From Anastrepha obliqua (Eukaryota > Arthropoda > Insecta > Diptera > Tephritidae): a stretch of DNA of 64,000 nt. The DNA lies in NCBI RefSeq assembly GCF_027943255.1, contig NC_072896.1, positions 47,890,501-47,954,500 of the forward strand. The letters are read 5' to 3'. Below are positions 31,594 to 46,500 of this stretch, one piece after another (within the stretch, counting starts at the first letter, position 1; every line of letters starts with the position of its first letter). The notes below the pieces were generated by a model. The model was not told where the DNA came from. It saw only the letters and a list, made by a program, of their open reading frames with translations, and made no database searches. The translations under genes were made by a program, and so were the position numbers.

Positions 31594-34500
31594 GTAAGTG
31601 AATCCGACGATTATATAAATGAGTCACATGTGGATTAAAAAAAAATATGGAATATACTAATTCTCAGTGGGAAACACAGATTAAATGTATAATTTTACAT
31701 ACACGTGTATTTATGTACATCCATATGAATGCATTACATAAACAGATTTCTGCGTGAAAACTATTTTTCAGGAAAAGTAAATAAAAAATAAAAGAATATG
31801 TAAATACCTGTACAGCAAATCCACATAACTATTCACAAAAATATTCGACCAACTCGGGCCTATCAATTTACGTTAGCACAGCTTTTTTCTTAAACCGAAC
31901 AATATTACAACATCTGGAAATAAAAATTTTCAATTTGGAGAAACAGAATTGTAAATGGAAAAAAAGAACCAAGAGGGTTAAATACACATATATTAACACA
32001 CATAGCGTACCACCTTGAAAAAAAGTTTCACCGGAATATATTCAGAAAATTCAAAAGACAAGTTTATTCCTTTTATGTGATATTACCGCCTTCAAAGTAC
32101 TCCTCATCAACTGCAACGCACTTAGGTCAGCGTTTATTCAACACTCGCGTATTTCTGGAACCCTATTTCCGGTATAGTCACCAGAGCAGTCTTCGATTTT
32201 TCCATTACTTCCTTTCGGCTGTTAAAACACGTTCCCTGTAGTGGTTTTTTGATTCGACCAAACAAAAAAAAATTGCACTGAGCCACATCAGGTGAATTCG
32301 ATGGCTGTTGGATGGTATTCGTTTCATTCTTGATCAAAAGTTCCTGGTTAATGACGATACTGTGCGACAATGCGTTATCGTGATGCAAAATCCACGAGTT
32401 GCCTTTCTTTTTTGGCGAATTGCTTCACGTAAACGTCTCATAACCCTCAAATCATAGTCCTTATTAACTGTTTGATAAATTCTGTTAGAAATTAGTGGTG
32501 TACAATACCGTTATAATCAACAAAAACCGTGATCGTCGTGACTGAAAACGACGTGGTTTTTTTGGCTTTGGTTCATTCGGAGTTCTCCGCTTACCTGGAC
32601 TGCGTGCCTTACTCATATCCCACGTCTCATCTTCAGTTTTGTTACCTTTGGTGAATATTGGGTCGGATCAATCCAGCGATATCAACGCAGTCACTTTTTT
32701 GCATGAAATTCAGGTCCTTTGATACCAATTTTATATCAACCAAATCATTGACCCGGTATTTCGGAGAACTTCGTTTGCCTCATATTTTGTTGAAAAGATA
32801 TATACTTGTATATTTTGACCTCTCGACCACGAAAATGAAGCCCATTTTCAAATACACTGCTACACTTTTCCGGAAAATACGAAAAACTAGCGTTACAAGT
32901 TTCTTATGAAAGAGAAAATAACTTTTGTGCATCCCTTTTTAAAAAATTTCGCAAAAGAAGCTGTTTTAAAAGATTTTCATTGAAATTGTAACCAAGGAAA
33001 TAATGAAGATAGTCGTTGAATTGAAATAAATCATGGTTTCATATGATAATTTGCAAACGACTTTACGCAAAGTCCTACGTTGCATTTTATATATGCCGTT
33101 CATCCGTGATCTTTGTGGATAGTGGATGGTACTACGAAATGCCCATTCTGATCATAACGGAGAGTGTATTGAACTCGACCTGGCTTTTGTGAATATCTGT
33201 GGGAAGACATCGGACCAGATGATTTAGCTCTTATACCGTAATGGTTGTCGTCGCAGCTTTAATTGAGTCATTGTTGGTGGCATTTTTCGATAAAGATGCC
33301 AAGCATTTTCAACACAAACATCTACAGGCGGAAAAAGTGCTATAGTGGTTCCCCTGCACGCGATGAGGTATTGGGGCTATTTTTGGTGGGATCAGTCCAC
33401 TCCGCACATACATTTATTATATTCCGTGATCACACAAGGAGGGGTACATTTATTTGGGCTCCACTTGGCCTGAAATAACGCTGTGCTCTTGAATTCGGAT
33501 TTTCACCAAAGCTGGTAGACAACATGCTACATTATTATCTTTTCATTTCACCAAACGAACGCCAGTGCTTCTCATCGCAATTAATTCCGAGTATCCTCTT
33601 TCCATTGGCTTGAAGATTTTGATATGCACCAGTGAATTTTTATATGATTGGTGGAATACAATTTTCGTGAATTGTTTCCGTATAATTATGATATCCCAAC
33701 AAAGCAAAATAAAACAAAATGCAAATATAAATAAAATTCGAAAAAAGTACCCTAGGCGACCCACGATTACCATATGGTAACGCCTTAATTAAAATGTAAA
33801 AAATAAAGCAAACTAAAATTTGTTCAACAAAAATGAATTTACGTTGTATAGTTTATTTCATTATTTCATTTCGGTTGAAAAAGTATTGATATAGTATGTG
33901 TATATTTACCAATGTGCCATATCGGAAAACGGTATTTATTTAATTTTTTTGTCACCTCTTGGCTAATTATTATTCGGTAATTTTTATTTTGTTATGTCGT
34001 CTTGAACTTATTCGTGTAAATACAACATCATATTTTGCATTGTCATATGGTAACCGTGGGCTATTTCGGGTTAACTACAATATCCTGGACGGTTCCATAA
34101 GCAATGTTCAAGTCCTCTGCCATCTATCTTCTGCATCATATCCTGCCACTCGTTTTTTAGAGTTCTGTTTTCTTTAGAGTATCATTACCGAAACAGTTTT
34201 CCAACATTTGTTAGTTTCCGCATCATTGAATCCATTTTTAACACAAAATTGAATGCAAACTCGTTGTTGCAAATTCAAACCAATTTTTAAGCCTGTAAAA
34301 AATGTAGTTTCTGGATTCCAGAAAAATTTGAACACCTACATATATGGTGGGAGTATGCCTATAAATTCCATTGCGAAGCTTTGCCCTTAAAGCTGTAAGC
34401 CCTTCAGGACTGTAAAACGGATGACCCATTAACTCGATCTTTCGATTGCTCAAAAACTATCTTGTGTGAGCCGATACATGACAGCTCGCATCGACTTTGT

Positions 34501-37500
34501 TAAGGATGATTATAACAATTGGAAAAAATGCCAATAATATTAAAAATTATTTCATCGCACTGAAGCAAATACATTTGATTATTAAATTAACAACAATTAT
34601 AAATTTAATTTGGGCTGGATGTTGGAATTGAAAAAAATTCAAGAAAATTAGCGCTTTTGGTTGTAACATCTGACGGAGATTTAGTCTTGATATAAAAAAG
34701 TCGCCGTGGTTTTATCCGATCTCAATAACATTTAAGTCGAATCTAAATGGGGCGGGGAGCAATTTATGTACCAAATGTGAGCGAGTATTATTCAGACGCC
34801 CCTTTTTCGAAGTTTTGTTTCCGTCATATTTCTTTCCTTGGGCTCATCATTTGTACTAAAATTGAGTAATTAGGTTTTTCCTTTTTTGCAAATCACCGTT
34901 ATGGCCGATTTTTCCCATCGTGTACCAAGTTTCATTGAAATATATTAATTTTTCCTCGAGTTATCGTGCGCAGGAACAGACGAGCAGGCGGGCATAGCTA
35001 AATCGACCCCACTCTTCATTCTAAGCATTTTGATATAATCTGGTCTATATCTATTTCGATTATTTTATTATAATACTCTTGCGCGGCCGCCGTGGCCGAA
35101 TGGGTTGGTGCGTGACTACCATTCGAAATTCAGAGAGAGATCGTCGGTTCGAATCTCGAATTTTTCTAATAGCGGTCGCCCCTCGGCAGGCAATGGCAAA
35201 CCTCCGAGTAATGGATGGCGGCCGCCGTAGCCGAATGGGTTGGTGCGCGACTACCATTCGGAATTCACAGAGAGAACGTCGGTTCGAATCTCAGTGAAAA
35301 CAACAAAATTAAGAAAAACACAGTTCATACGGGTAAATGTAAAGTAAATGTAAAGACGGAGAGTTGTCGGCGCAAATAGTTACTCTTCGAAAAAACCTTA
35401 ATTCCTGTCACAAATGTCGCCAGTATATGATACATAAACCGTTGAAATTATTCTAATCAGAAAGTTTCACCTTCAAGGAAAATACGACAAAAATGTATAC
35501 CAGACAAAATTCAAAATAAAATCAAAACAGAAAAAAATGCTAAATAAAAACATATATGCATCGCCAGTTATTTGGTACAAAATGTAGTGGTTTCAATTTG
35601 TAGTTATAATTTAAACTAAATTTTCGTCTTACATTAAATGTTGTGTGCAATGGCACATTCAGAATAAATTCACATCCATAATCGAGAATGAGTTTGAGTG
35701 TTGCCTTACATCACTTCTGATCACAATATCTTGTGGATGGATGAGAAAGTTATTAATATTTTTTTCTGTCATTTTTTTCAACTAACCAATTGTTAAGTTA
35801 TTATGCGTCCAAAGTCATGTCCGACGGTGACTTTTCGAAGAATGATGTGGAAAATCAATTTCAAATGAATCCTTTTATGGGTGAATGAGAAAGTTATTAG
35901 TCAGGCCTATTATTAATTCCAAAGACGTGGCAACGTCGGAAAAATACTATTATCAATTCCGAAACACAGATTTGACAGTTTTTCCTGACAAATTTATACT
36001 TCAAATAAAATTAAATAATTAAAACGTGTTATTAATACATTCAAAGTGAACAAAAACTTTGAGAAACATGATTTATTGGTAAATGGGGCATAACTTTTAA
36101 TCTATTTTCTCAATCATCCACAAAAGGCGGCCAATAAGAAAGCAGGATTACAGGGTTGTCCATATTCGACCGACCCATCTGGCAACCCGGTATCTTTTGA
36201 CAGAGACGTCAGATCGCTTAATGACATACCGCGTTGGAAGCGTCAGCCCAAGCAGATTTTTACCATGGAACAAAAGAAGTCAAAAGAAGAAGAACAAAAT
36301 CATCATGTCCAATGAGGCTCATTTCTTATTGAATGGAACGGTAAACAAGCAAAATTGCCGTATTTACGCCACTGAAAATCCTCACGAAATTCAAGAGGTA
36401 CCTCTTTACGATGAAAAAGTCACTGTTTGGTGCGGCGTTAGTGCGAAAACGATTATTGGGCCGTTTTTCTTGGAAAATGAAGATGGTGAAGCTGTTACCG
36501 TCAATCAGGAGCGTTGTCGCGATATGATAACCACTTTTGTGATGCCAATTATTCGTCGAAAGCTTATGAGGCAGTTCTGGTTTCAACAAGACGGCGCTTC
36601 ACCACACACAGCTCGCACCACAATCGATTTTTTGAAGAAATTGTTTCCTCGTCGTTTGATGTCGAAAAATGGCGATTTTGACTGGCCACCGCGTTCGCCC
36701 GATTTAACGCCACCTGACTTCTTCTTGTGGGGATATTTAAAATCAAAGGTTTATATTAATAAGCCAAAGACCATAGAAGAGCTCAAGAACAACATCCGTG
36801 AGGAAATAGCTGCTATTCCAGCCGAAATGTTAGCTAAAACTATGGAAAATGCTGCAAAACAGGCACAATACGCCGTACAGGCTCAAGGCGGCCATTTGAG
36901 AGATATCATATTCAAAAAGTAATGTCAACAAATCTACTTGAACCAAATAAAATAATTATTATCGTCAACATCAAAAAAATTGTGTTTTTCTTTGATTTAA
37001 AAAAAACACATGGGTCCGTCGAATATGGGCAACCCAGTATTTTACTTCTCTTTCAAAGGGAAACGCTCCAAATTTAATACGACAGCAAAGGGTTAATAAA
37101 AAAAAAAGTTCCTCATAAAAATTATCTGCCATTTGGAGTCCGTTTGAAACTGTAGGTCCCTCCATTTCTGGAACAACATCAAGACGCACGCCAAAAATAC
37201 GAGGAGGAGCTCGGCAAAACACCCAAATATGGTGTACGCGCCAAATTATGACGTTGATAGCCACTTCTGCTGGAAATTGAAGAGTACTGACTACGAGGCC
37301 TAGTTCCGTCATTCCACATTAAGGGATCCCGCTGGTCTAGAGCTCGAAAATTTAGGAAGGAATTTTTTTTACAATAACAGAATGAAAAACGATATTTAAG
37401 TTTTTTAGTCTCTGTATTTAACTGTAATATGTAAAAGAATACAAAAATGAAAAAAACAATTGTCTTTAATTTTAATAATTTTAAAAATAGCGCTGAAGTT

Positions 37501-40500
37501 GACCCTCCCGAAAAATTAGGCCTGGACCACACCGTGTCCATTTTGGCTCTTTTATATATCTGAAACTCAAAAAAAAAACATTAATCAGCATGACTGTAGT
37601 AGCCATGTCCCGCTACTGGAATAAAAAAATTGGCAAAATGGCGCGGTTTTGAATTTGACACTCTAAAAATCGGGTTTTTCATGTTTTTAATCAAAAACAA
37701 CATGTTATAATTTCAGACGATTCGGTTGAATAGGTTTTTTTCCTTTTGACAACACCAGGCCGAAAAAGCTATAATATTGGGAATTTCCGCATAAAGATAT
37801 AGTATATTCTTAAGATACTATACTTTCGAAATATCGAAAAAACTAAAAATCGATTTTAATGGCTTGAACCAAGTGCATGCCGCACCCCATCAAGTACCTA
37901 TTTAAAAAATTTTCGATTTATATTTTTTTTCCATTTTTACATTCGAGATTGTTATTTTTCAGGATTGAGCATTTTTGCAATATCTCTATCCTTTTAGTGG
38001 TAGTTCAAACGCGAATTTCATTATCACTAAAAATTTAGTGATAGTGGAAAAAAATTGCATTATCTCAATTTAGTAAAACCTGATACTGAACTAACCGCTT
38101 CGGTGAAATCAGGCCTTTACGGTGCAAAAAGCATTAATTTTAAACCTTTTGAAGATAAAAATTTTTTGTGAAGATGTTTAGTGACAGTGCAATTGTTTCA
38201 CTATCACTAAAGGTTTAGTGACAGTGCATATTTTCTTTCACGTGTTTTAACTATCACTTAAGAGATAGTGATAGTGAAACGCTTATTGCACTAATTATAT
38301 TATATATATATATTTTTTATCATTATTGCTTTATTTAATTACCTATCTTTTTGAAAATAATGATTACTATATCAACAATTTTCAATGTAAACAAAAATCA
38401 TCTGAATTCTATTTAAAAAATCAGTAGCACTAACTCGAACTTAGTTCAAGTGGTTGGCAACACTAACTAGGAAATCGTCTGAATTACTAGTATCACTTTT
38501 CCGGAAAAGTAGTTCGTAATACATAATATGGATGAATATTTGTTTCTGTCATGCGCAACTAACCAAAAATTAAGTCATTATGCGTTCCTAAGTCATGTCC
38601 GACGGTGACTTTCCAAGTAACGTTGTGGCGGATGCATTTCAAGCGAAACATGCGCGTATTATTCCAGATTAAATGTGTTGAATAATATCAACATTTGAGG
38701 AGCTTGCTCTCCCCTATTTGGATTTTAATTAAGATCACTTCTGCTCAAAAAGTAGGTCCCTTCAATTTATCGAAAACAACCACTTGATTCCCTTTCATCA
38801 ATTTGGTTTCAGAAAAAAACCACTCAACAATCAACTCAATTCACTGCGTTGTAAGCACCATCGAAAGCGCTATGGAAGAGAAGAAAGTATTTTCCGCATA
38901 TTTCTTGACTAAAGCGGATTATAGTTGGAGATCTCAAGTAAATTTTATTTTTACTTATATGGCTTTCGTACCTGTATTTAAAATATAAAATTCTTCGTTT
39001 TAAAATTAAATTCATATTGCTTGTTAGTATTAATATTTACATACTAAGTATTTGCGATATCATAACGACTCTGTAAATTGTTCCTTGCATATTGCGTTAA
39101 TACGAGGGGTGCCTTTTATATGTCGGGATTAGAGAACAAAAACAAATTTTAATCATCGAAATCACTTTATTGTTTTTCAAAATATTCTCCATGAAGATCT
39201 ATACACTTTTGCATGCGTTTGAACCAATTGTCGAAGCACTTTTGCCACTCTGAATGAGGTACCTCCAAAACATGCATTCTGAATGCCGCAACCGCTTCTT
39301 CAGGTGTCGAAGTTTGTTTTTTACGTACGGGAATAAAAAGAAGTCATTCGGTGCCAGTCAGGACTATACGGCGGATGACCCATTAATTCGATGTTTTGGG
39401 TGCTCAAAAATGCAGTTGTTTGAGCCGATGTGAGAGCTCGCATTGTCCTGCTGAAGAGTGATCCGTCTTTGGCGATTGGTTTTCCTAATTTCTTGGAAGA
39501 CAACTGGCAAACAAATGGTTGTGTACCACTCAGAATTTACTGTTCTGCGTTGTTCTAGTGGTACGGTTGCGACATGTCCAGTTTTTCCGAAAAAACAGGC
39601 GACCATTTGCTTGGAAGGGCTTCGTGCGCGAACAACTTTTGTTGGATTTGGCTCATCTTGAAACACCCATACAATCGACTGCTGTTTACTTTTGGGCTCA
39701 TACGCGTAAATCTATGATTCATCACCTGTCACGATGTCATAGACGTGTTTCGAAGCCCCGTGAGCTTATTTTTTGAGCATTTCCTTCGACCAATCGACAC
39801 GAGCCTTTTTTTGAGCGATTGACAAATTGTGTGGGATCCAACGCGAACAAATTTTTTTGACAGTCAAATGCTTATGTAATATTGAATGTATGCTGATCCC
39901 ACTATCCCAATCTCACCATAGGTCACATGACGATCTTGCAATATGAGTTCGCGCACAGCATCAATGGTTTTCGGAACAACAACTGATTTTGGACGACCTT
40001 CACGAAATTCGTCTTGGAGTGAACTACGACCACGATTGAATTCACCATACCATCGATAAACCCTGGTCCTTGATGGAGCTTCATCGCCAAAAAATGAATT
40101 AAGTTCATCGATGCAATGTTGCTGAGTTAATCCACGCCGAAAGTTATAAAAAATAATCACACGAAAATGTTCACGATTTAATTCCATTTTTGGACCGAGA
40201 TGAATCTTTTAAGTTACTGTAAACAACACAAATAGCGCTGGTATTTCAAAACGTTCTGAGTAGGTAAAAGCCAAAAAATGTCAAACTTTGCGATACAGCT
40301 GTCAGTTGCCAGATTGCAACACCAGGGTTGCCAAATCCCGACATATACAAGGCACCCCTCGTAAAGTACAAAAACAAAAGCACATAGAGAGCTTAAACTG
40401 ATATTACGTAATTAAGAGGTCCCAGTGATCTAGAGCTCGGGTATTTTCAGGAATTTTTTTTTACAATAAAAAAAATGAAAAACTATTCTTAAATTTTTCA

Positions 40501-43500
40501 GAATTTTTATTTAACTTATTTTGGATACAAAAATTAAAAAAAAATATTTTTTTAATTTTAATAATTTTAAAAATATATTTTTTTAATTTTAATAATTTTA
40601 AAAATGGCGCGGAAGTTGACACTCTAAGAATAGGGTTCCTTTTTTCAGTTTTTAATAAAAAAAATATGAAAAAATTTAAATAATAATATGATTCTAGTAC
40701 AGGCGATAGATATTGATGTTGTGAACAGCATATTAAAATTTCAGGCGATTCGAGTTAAAGAGTTTTTTTTTAACAACATCAGGCCAAAACAATTCGTTTC
40801 AAGATAAATAAGTTTAAAATTTGAGGTACAGGAGCGCGCGAACCGCTCTCTACCTAATTAATGGGCTGCAGAAGTTATAATATTGGGAATTTTCGCATGA
40901 AATTTTCACTGTATAATCTTAAGATACTATACTTTCGAAAACGAAAAATTTATTTTTTGAAATTTCTAGACCACCCTTAAGATACCATCGATAATTGCGA
41001 ATTAGTATAAACAGAATGACGACGCTGAAAGAACCTCGTCGGGCGTAATTTCGCACTCACGAGCTTTGTCGAGAATAGATTTATTTTTAATTTTGCCGCT
41101 AAAAACGACGAGAAAATGAGCTCTCAGTGAACAAAGTAAACAAATTTCTTCGCAAACGTTGCTTTACTAGCAGAAATGCCTTATATACAATATTATAAAT
41201 ATGATATTGTATTTAAAACTTTGGTAGTTTGAATTAATCGTAAAATTTGGAGATTTATCTTTTCGCTCTGGCGCGAATTTCGTTTTGGTTTTGTTTAATT
41301 GAGCGAAATGTTGCGACAAATATCACCCAACGGCATTGGCCCGCTCGATGAAGTTCGCTCAGTGATTTGATTCTGTTTATACTATACACTGTTATACTTA
41401 ATAGAAACTTGGTTGAGATTGACGGGAGGCAAGTTTCTTTGTCGTGTGCTTATATTTGTGTTAATTCCAATTAATTAGAGTCTAAAATATAAAATATACA
41501 TATGTATAATGTGCAATGGATTTGTTTCAATTTTTTCTCTACCAGCTAATATGTACATATGTCGAACGCCGGCAACGTCGTGAATTTCTTCGAACGAACT
41601 TCTTCGTCGCTTTGGTTGTGTGCAATCTCATACACTGTAGTGTGATTTGTTTTTGACAGCGAACTTTTCTCCAACAAGATTCTGGTTACACTTCCCTAAC
41701 AAACTGATAAGCCGTTTCGATGGCATATCCAGGTCACCGGATCCGACCCCTATGAACTTTTTTCTGTGCGAGTACCTCAAAAATAAATTCTACGAAACAA
41801 ATCCAGCGACCATCTCAGCGAGTGGCGCGGAGTACAGAGGCTAGAGTCCAATATTGTATCCGACGCAACGGTCAATATTTAGAGAAATAAATTTTAATTC
41901 CTCATTCTACCACCGGACACCTTGTTAACTTGATTCTGTTTCGCCTTACAAAATTGATGATGAGTTCACAAATGTTACACGTTATGTATACGGCTATAAG
42001 GATATGACCACATCACCTTGTGGAGAACTAATCTTCGTGGATGCAGAATTTCTGATTATCTTGCGGCAGAAAATGCTATATTCATGTACAAACACATATA
42101 TCATCATCATCAGGCAGAGTTTCAGCTCCTGGTGAGCTTTAGCTTCAGTCACAATTTTCTTCCAGGCGTCACGATTTTTGGCTGTTTCCCTCCAGTTGTT
42201 TACGTGCATCCCTTTCAGGTCAATGATGATTTAGTCTAGCCAGTGCACTTTTGGGCGTCCTCGAGCTTTAAAAACCAACGGATTATAAGTGGTCAAGGTT
42301 TTTTGCGGGCGGTCATTGTTCATGCGTTAAATTTGACCCAACCAACTTATGCTTTGTGATTTAATGTTTTTAATAACATCTGAATGACACAGCCCAGACC
42401 CAATCAGCGCAAAATATGCCATTTTGATACACCAATTATAGAACCACTGCTTTTTATTCATTATTTTATTTATTTTATTTATTTATTTTATTCAAGTTAA
42501 TAATTTTTAAGTTAACCATCGAGAATGAGAATTTCCACAGTATTTTGTGTCTTAGAGCACCCTGACTTGGGCATCGACACAGATAGTGAGAGTCTGTTTC
42601 CTTAGATTCTTCTTGATTGCAGCTTCTACATGTATCGTTGTACAGCCACTCCACCTTCCTGTCATGTTCTCCCAAAGGCCAGTGGCAGATTATTGTTGAC
42701 ATAATTCCGAATATGTCGTCTCGTGGCTTTCTTAACAATTCGTCAGTTCTGGATTTGTAGAAATTGAACCACGATTGTTTAGTTATTTTGCATTATTTAT
42801 TTTGTATCCGTGTTAGCACATCTATTAACGGCCAGCTTTTGGAATACAAAGAATTCCTGGAAGGTTTTATGCCATCCTTGACATTGTCCAAGTAGACAAA
42901 TGTACAAAGTTACACGATAGAACAACGCGTTAAAATTATTGAAGCTTAAACATACTCCATATCGTTTAAATGTTCCACGGTAAGAGGGTTTCACATGATA
43001 CCTCTTATTCGTCCGAAAATTCCAAGTCCCTATTCCTCATATTTAATCATATCAAGTATTTCTCGCTTTTCTTGGTACAATTAATCATCAATTTTATGTT
43101 TGAATAACTTCTTTATTGTATAAAAACTGATTTTGAGTAAAGGAAATCTTTATTTTGATCTTTACGCGCCAAAATTATAAATCTTCCGATACAGACTATA
43201 TATACTAATATACTTACATTTAGAAATAACAATAACGAAAAAGAATCTAGCGCAAGAAGAGAAAAGCTTTGTTATTATTAAAGGCATAGAAAAAATCATG
43301 TCAAACGCAGCATCATCTCTTTGACGCATACGTTGACAGTATCAAATCAAAGGCTAACAAATTAGAATACTATAGATGCTCTCTTTATACTATATTTGAT
43401 TATGAATTTTATTCACTGCAAATATTTTTTGTATGCTGCAAAACAGCGTCAAAGAAAGCATTAAAGTTTTTATTTATTATTTCGTTTGAGCGTTTTTATG

Positions 43501-46500
43501 TGGGATTTTTGATAGACACGAATGCTGAAATTCGCTCTTTTTGTACTCTGAAGTGTTTGCGTTGTGAAGCAAGAATTACAAATATAAATTATAAGTTAAA
43601 AAAATACCATGACAGCAAAGAGAGGAAGGCGCTCTTATGGGTATGAGTGTGCGAATGTGTTTGAATTAAAAACAAAAACAGGCATGGCAGCATAGAAAGT
43701 GCTCTTACCTATTTGTGTGTTGCGGTTGATCAATTCTTTTAAATGATTGTGTGTGTGTGTGTGTTAGATATGCATGAGTATGTCTATAGGATTTTAAAAG
43801 TACTGTAACTTTTTTCCTAAAAAACGCATGCAATTTTTTTCCGGAACGTACATTGCCGTGGTTCAAAGCTATTTATGCTAAAAATCTCATGAAAATCGGC
43901 CCATCCGTTTTACGTGTAACTTATTTAACCTACTATGTAATTCGGTATAGAATTATCATGAACGTTCCAGGTGAGTTGTGTACAAAGTTTGTTTGATGCA
44001 ATATTCTGCATTGAAAATACTGTTTTGTAAAATTCTACTTGATAAAATTATTTGTTGCGAAATGATGTATTTCAAAATTCTGGATCGCAAAATTAAAACT
44101 ATACTATTAACCCTTTGCGGCCGTATGAAATTTGGAGATGGGTGTCGTACTGGTCGAAATTAATTTCTGTTGAAAGAAGAAACAGAAACAAGATTTATTA
44201 ATTATAAACATTAAATAAATACAGTATAAAATAAGTATGGTTCTTTGCTATGGTGGCTGAGAGTAGACATACGACCGCAAAGGGTTAAAACAACTAGTGC
44301 TAATTCCAAAAGCGGATCAATTCACAAAAAATTTAATTGTATGCTAATTTCTCTTGTATCTAATATCATAATTCTTTATTATAAGAGATATGTGCATACG
44401 TTGAGTTTTTAATGAATACTAATTTTTTTCCTAAAAACATAACAGATACATGTTTTTGCAATACTTAACTATGGCTCAAAATAAAATTGTGAGCAGAATT
44501 TTACAATAAATTTAGAATCAGAAATTAAATTCAGAATTAGAAATTTATTATGGGATATTAATTCTAAATTATTTTGTCAGAAATTTGTCAGAAGTACAGA
44601 ATTATGATTCAAAGTAATTTAGGCGTTTATTTTGAGTTTATTTCACATTTTTTCTGGAATTATAACCTAAAAAATGTTTTTAATGCAGAATTTAGGACCG
44701 TTCCCCCTCGAGGTAAAGGGTGTTTTTTAAGAGATTGAGAACTTAAAATGATAATTCGAATGAGCAATACGGGAAAATCGCATGACCTTTATTTTTTATT
44801 ATGATATAGCCGCCGCGGCTACGGGACATAGTCCATTAGATCAGTCCAATTTCAAGACCGCAAGTTTGCTTGAATATTGCAATAAATCGATTTTAAGCGC
44901 GCTGTATGGCCAGTTGAGCCGTCTTGTTCCAACCAAATATCGTCGATGTTTAGCTGATTAATTTTTGGAAATAAAAATTCAGTCAGCATGGCTCGAAAGC
45001 GCTCGCCATTCCACGTAACCTCAGCTTCTTCCCCATTTCGATAGAAATAAGAGCCTATGATTCCGCCAGTGCTCTATGAAATTTGCGAACAGATATTTTT
45101 TTTTTGTTTATTTTTTTTTTCAAAATAAATTTCTACAACTTAGAAGAATTTTTCTGGCATTAAACGATTCATGATGACTTGTCAAACCTTACTGAACAGA
45201 AATGTCAAGACAGTTTTCCATTCTCAGTCGCCAGACCATAGATATCGATATCGAAATTTCTCATGAAGCTAAAAAGACTCTTGATTTTATCGGAAAAAGT
45301 TTGTGGAAGCTCCTTGGCTTTATATATATTTTAAAAATCTTTGCTTCGTTCTAATTGCGAGTACCTCGAATCGGGGAATGGTACAATGGATTCAACGCTT
45401 AGTGTTTCAACAATCGTAAAACTAAAACCGAGACTGAGAAAACGTGAAGCTATTTATTGTTTATAAAAAAAATATTTATCGGTGAGAAAAAATCTTCAAT
45501 CAATTACTAAAAACCATATATTTAAGAAGCTCGTGTTAAAATTTGAGACTAATCGGCTTAACCGTTTTCGAGTAATGTTGGTCACCGACTTTAAAAACAC
45601 CATTTTGAGAAAAACGCGTTTAAAGTTTGAAAAGCACTTTACATAGGATAAAAATTCTCTGAAACGCTTTTTCAAATTCGCGAGTAACTTTGAAATATTC
45701 ACCAAAACGATATTAAATTGTGTGTATCTTAAATATATGTACATTAAGAAAAAATATCGATTTTTTGAAAACTCCAACTGTATATAACCTCTTCATGGCC
45801 TTCGAATAATGCGAAGTTCTATTTGACAGCGCTTTGACGGCATTTGAGATTTAATTTTCTAGCGTCGCTGCGGATATTTTGAACCTTTTTTTTCATTTTC
45901 CAAAGTTAATTGTAAATTTTAGGTGAAATAATTCAATAATTTATTTTCAGCGTCTCTGTTTTCTTATAAATTATTCTGAAAGCGTCTAAATATACCTTTT
46001 GGTCATATAAGCTTTCAAAGTAAATCAAAACAAAGCAAGCTTTTATTGTACCTACACCCTAAGAGTTTTTATGTTAAAGCACTAACTTAAAATAGTGCTA
46101 ACAGATTTTCCAATCATGACAAATGCAGTTACACTAAATTCAATATTCGAAAAAAGATGTTTACTTAATTATAAATTTATATTAAACACAAGTATGTAAA
46201 AATTTAAAAATTGCATTTACGTTTGTCTTTTCAGCTACTATACCCAAATGCGGAGGCTGTCATGAACTTATATTAGACCGATTTATATTGAAAGTGTTGG
46301 AGCGAACATGGCATGCGAAATGTTTGCAATGCAGCGAATGTCATACCCAACTAAACGATAAATGCTTCTCCCGAAATGGTCAGCTTTTCTGCAAAGAGGA
46401 CTTTTTTAAGTAAGTTAAGCTACAAAACTACTATTTAAGAATAAGTACCGCGTAAATTAAGCAGAGAAAATATGTATGCATGTTTTAGTTTTTTGTTTTG

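Larger units (their letters stand above)
31594..46234 (+). other. Lim3: Lim3 intron 1 (14.6 kb)
   Basis: GTAAGTG at the donor, TTTTCAG at the acceptor. It contains at least three mariner/IS630-type relics with DD34D or DD41D ends, SINE copies, TTAA- and TA-flanked MITEs, and RT fragments. Stretches without recognised features include 31594-31980, 32810-34160 and 43000-44100. Confidence 0.85.

Noticed and set aside
37179..37541. 120-codon frame on the minus strand
   Set aside because: It runs across a SINE fragment and a TTAA MITE in antisense; not a gene.
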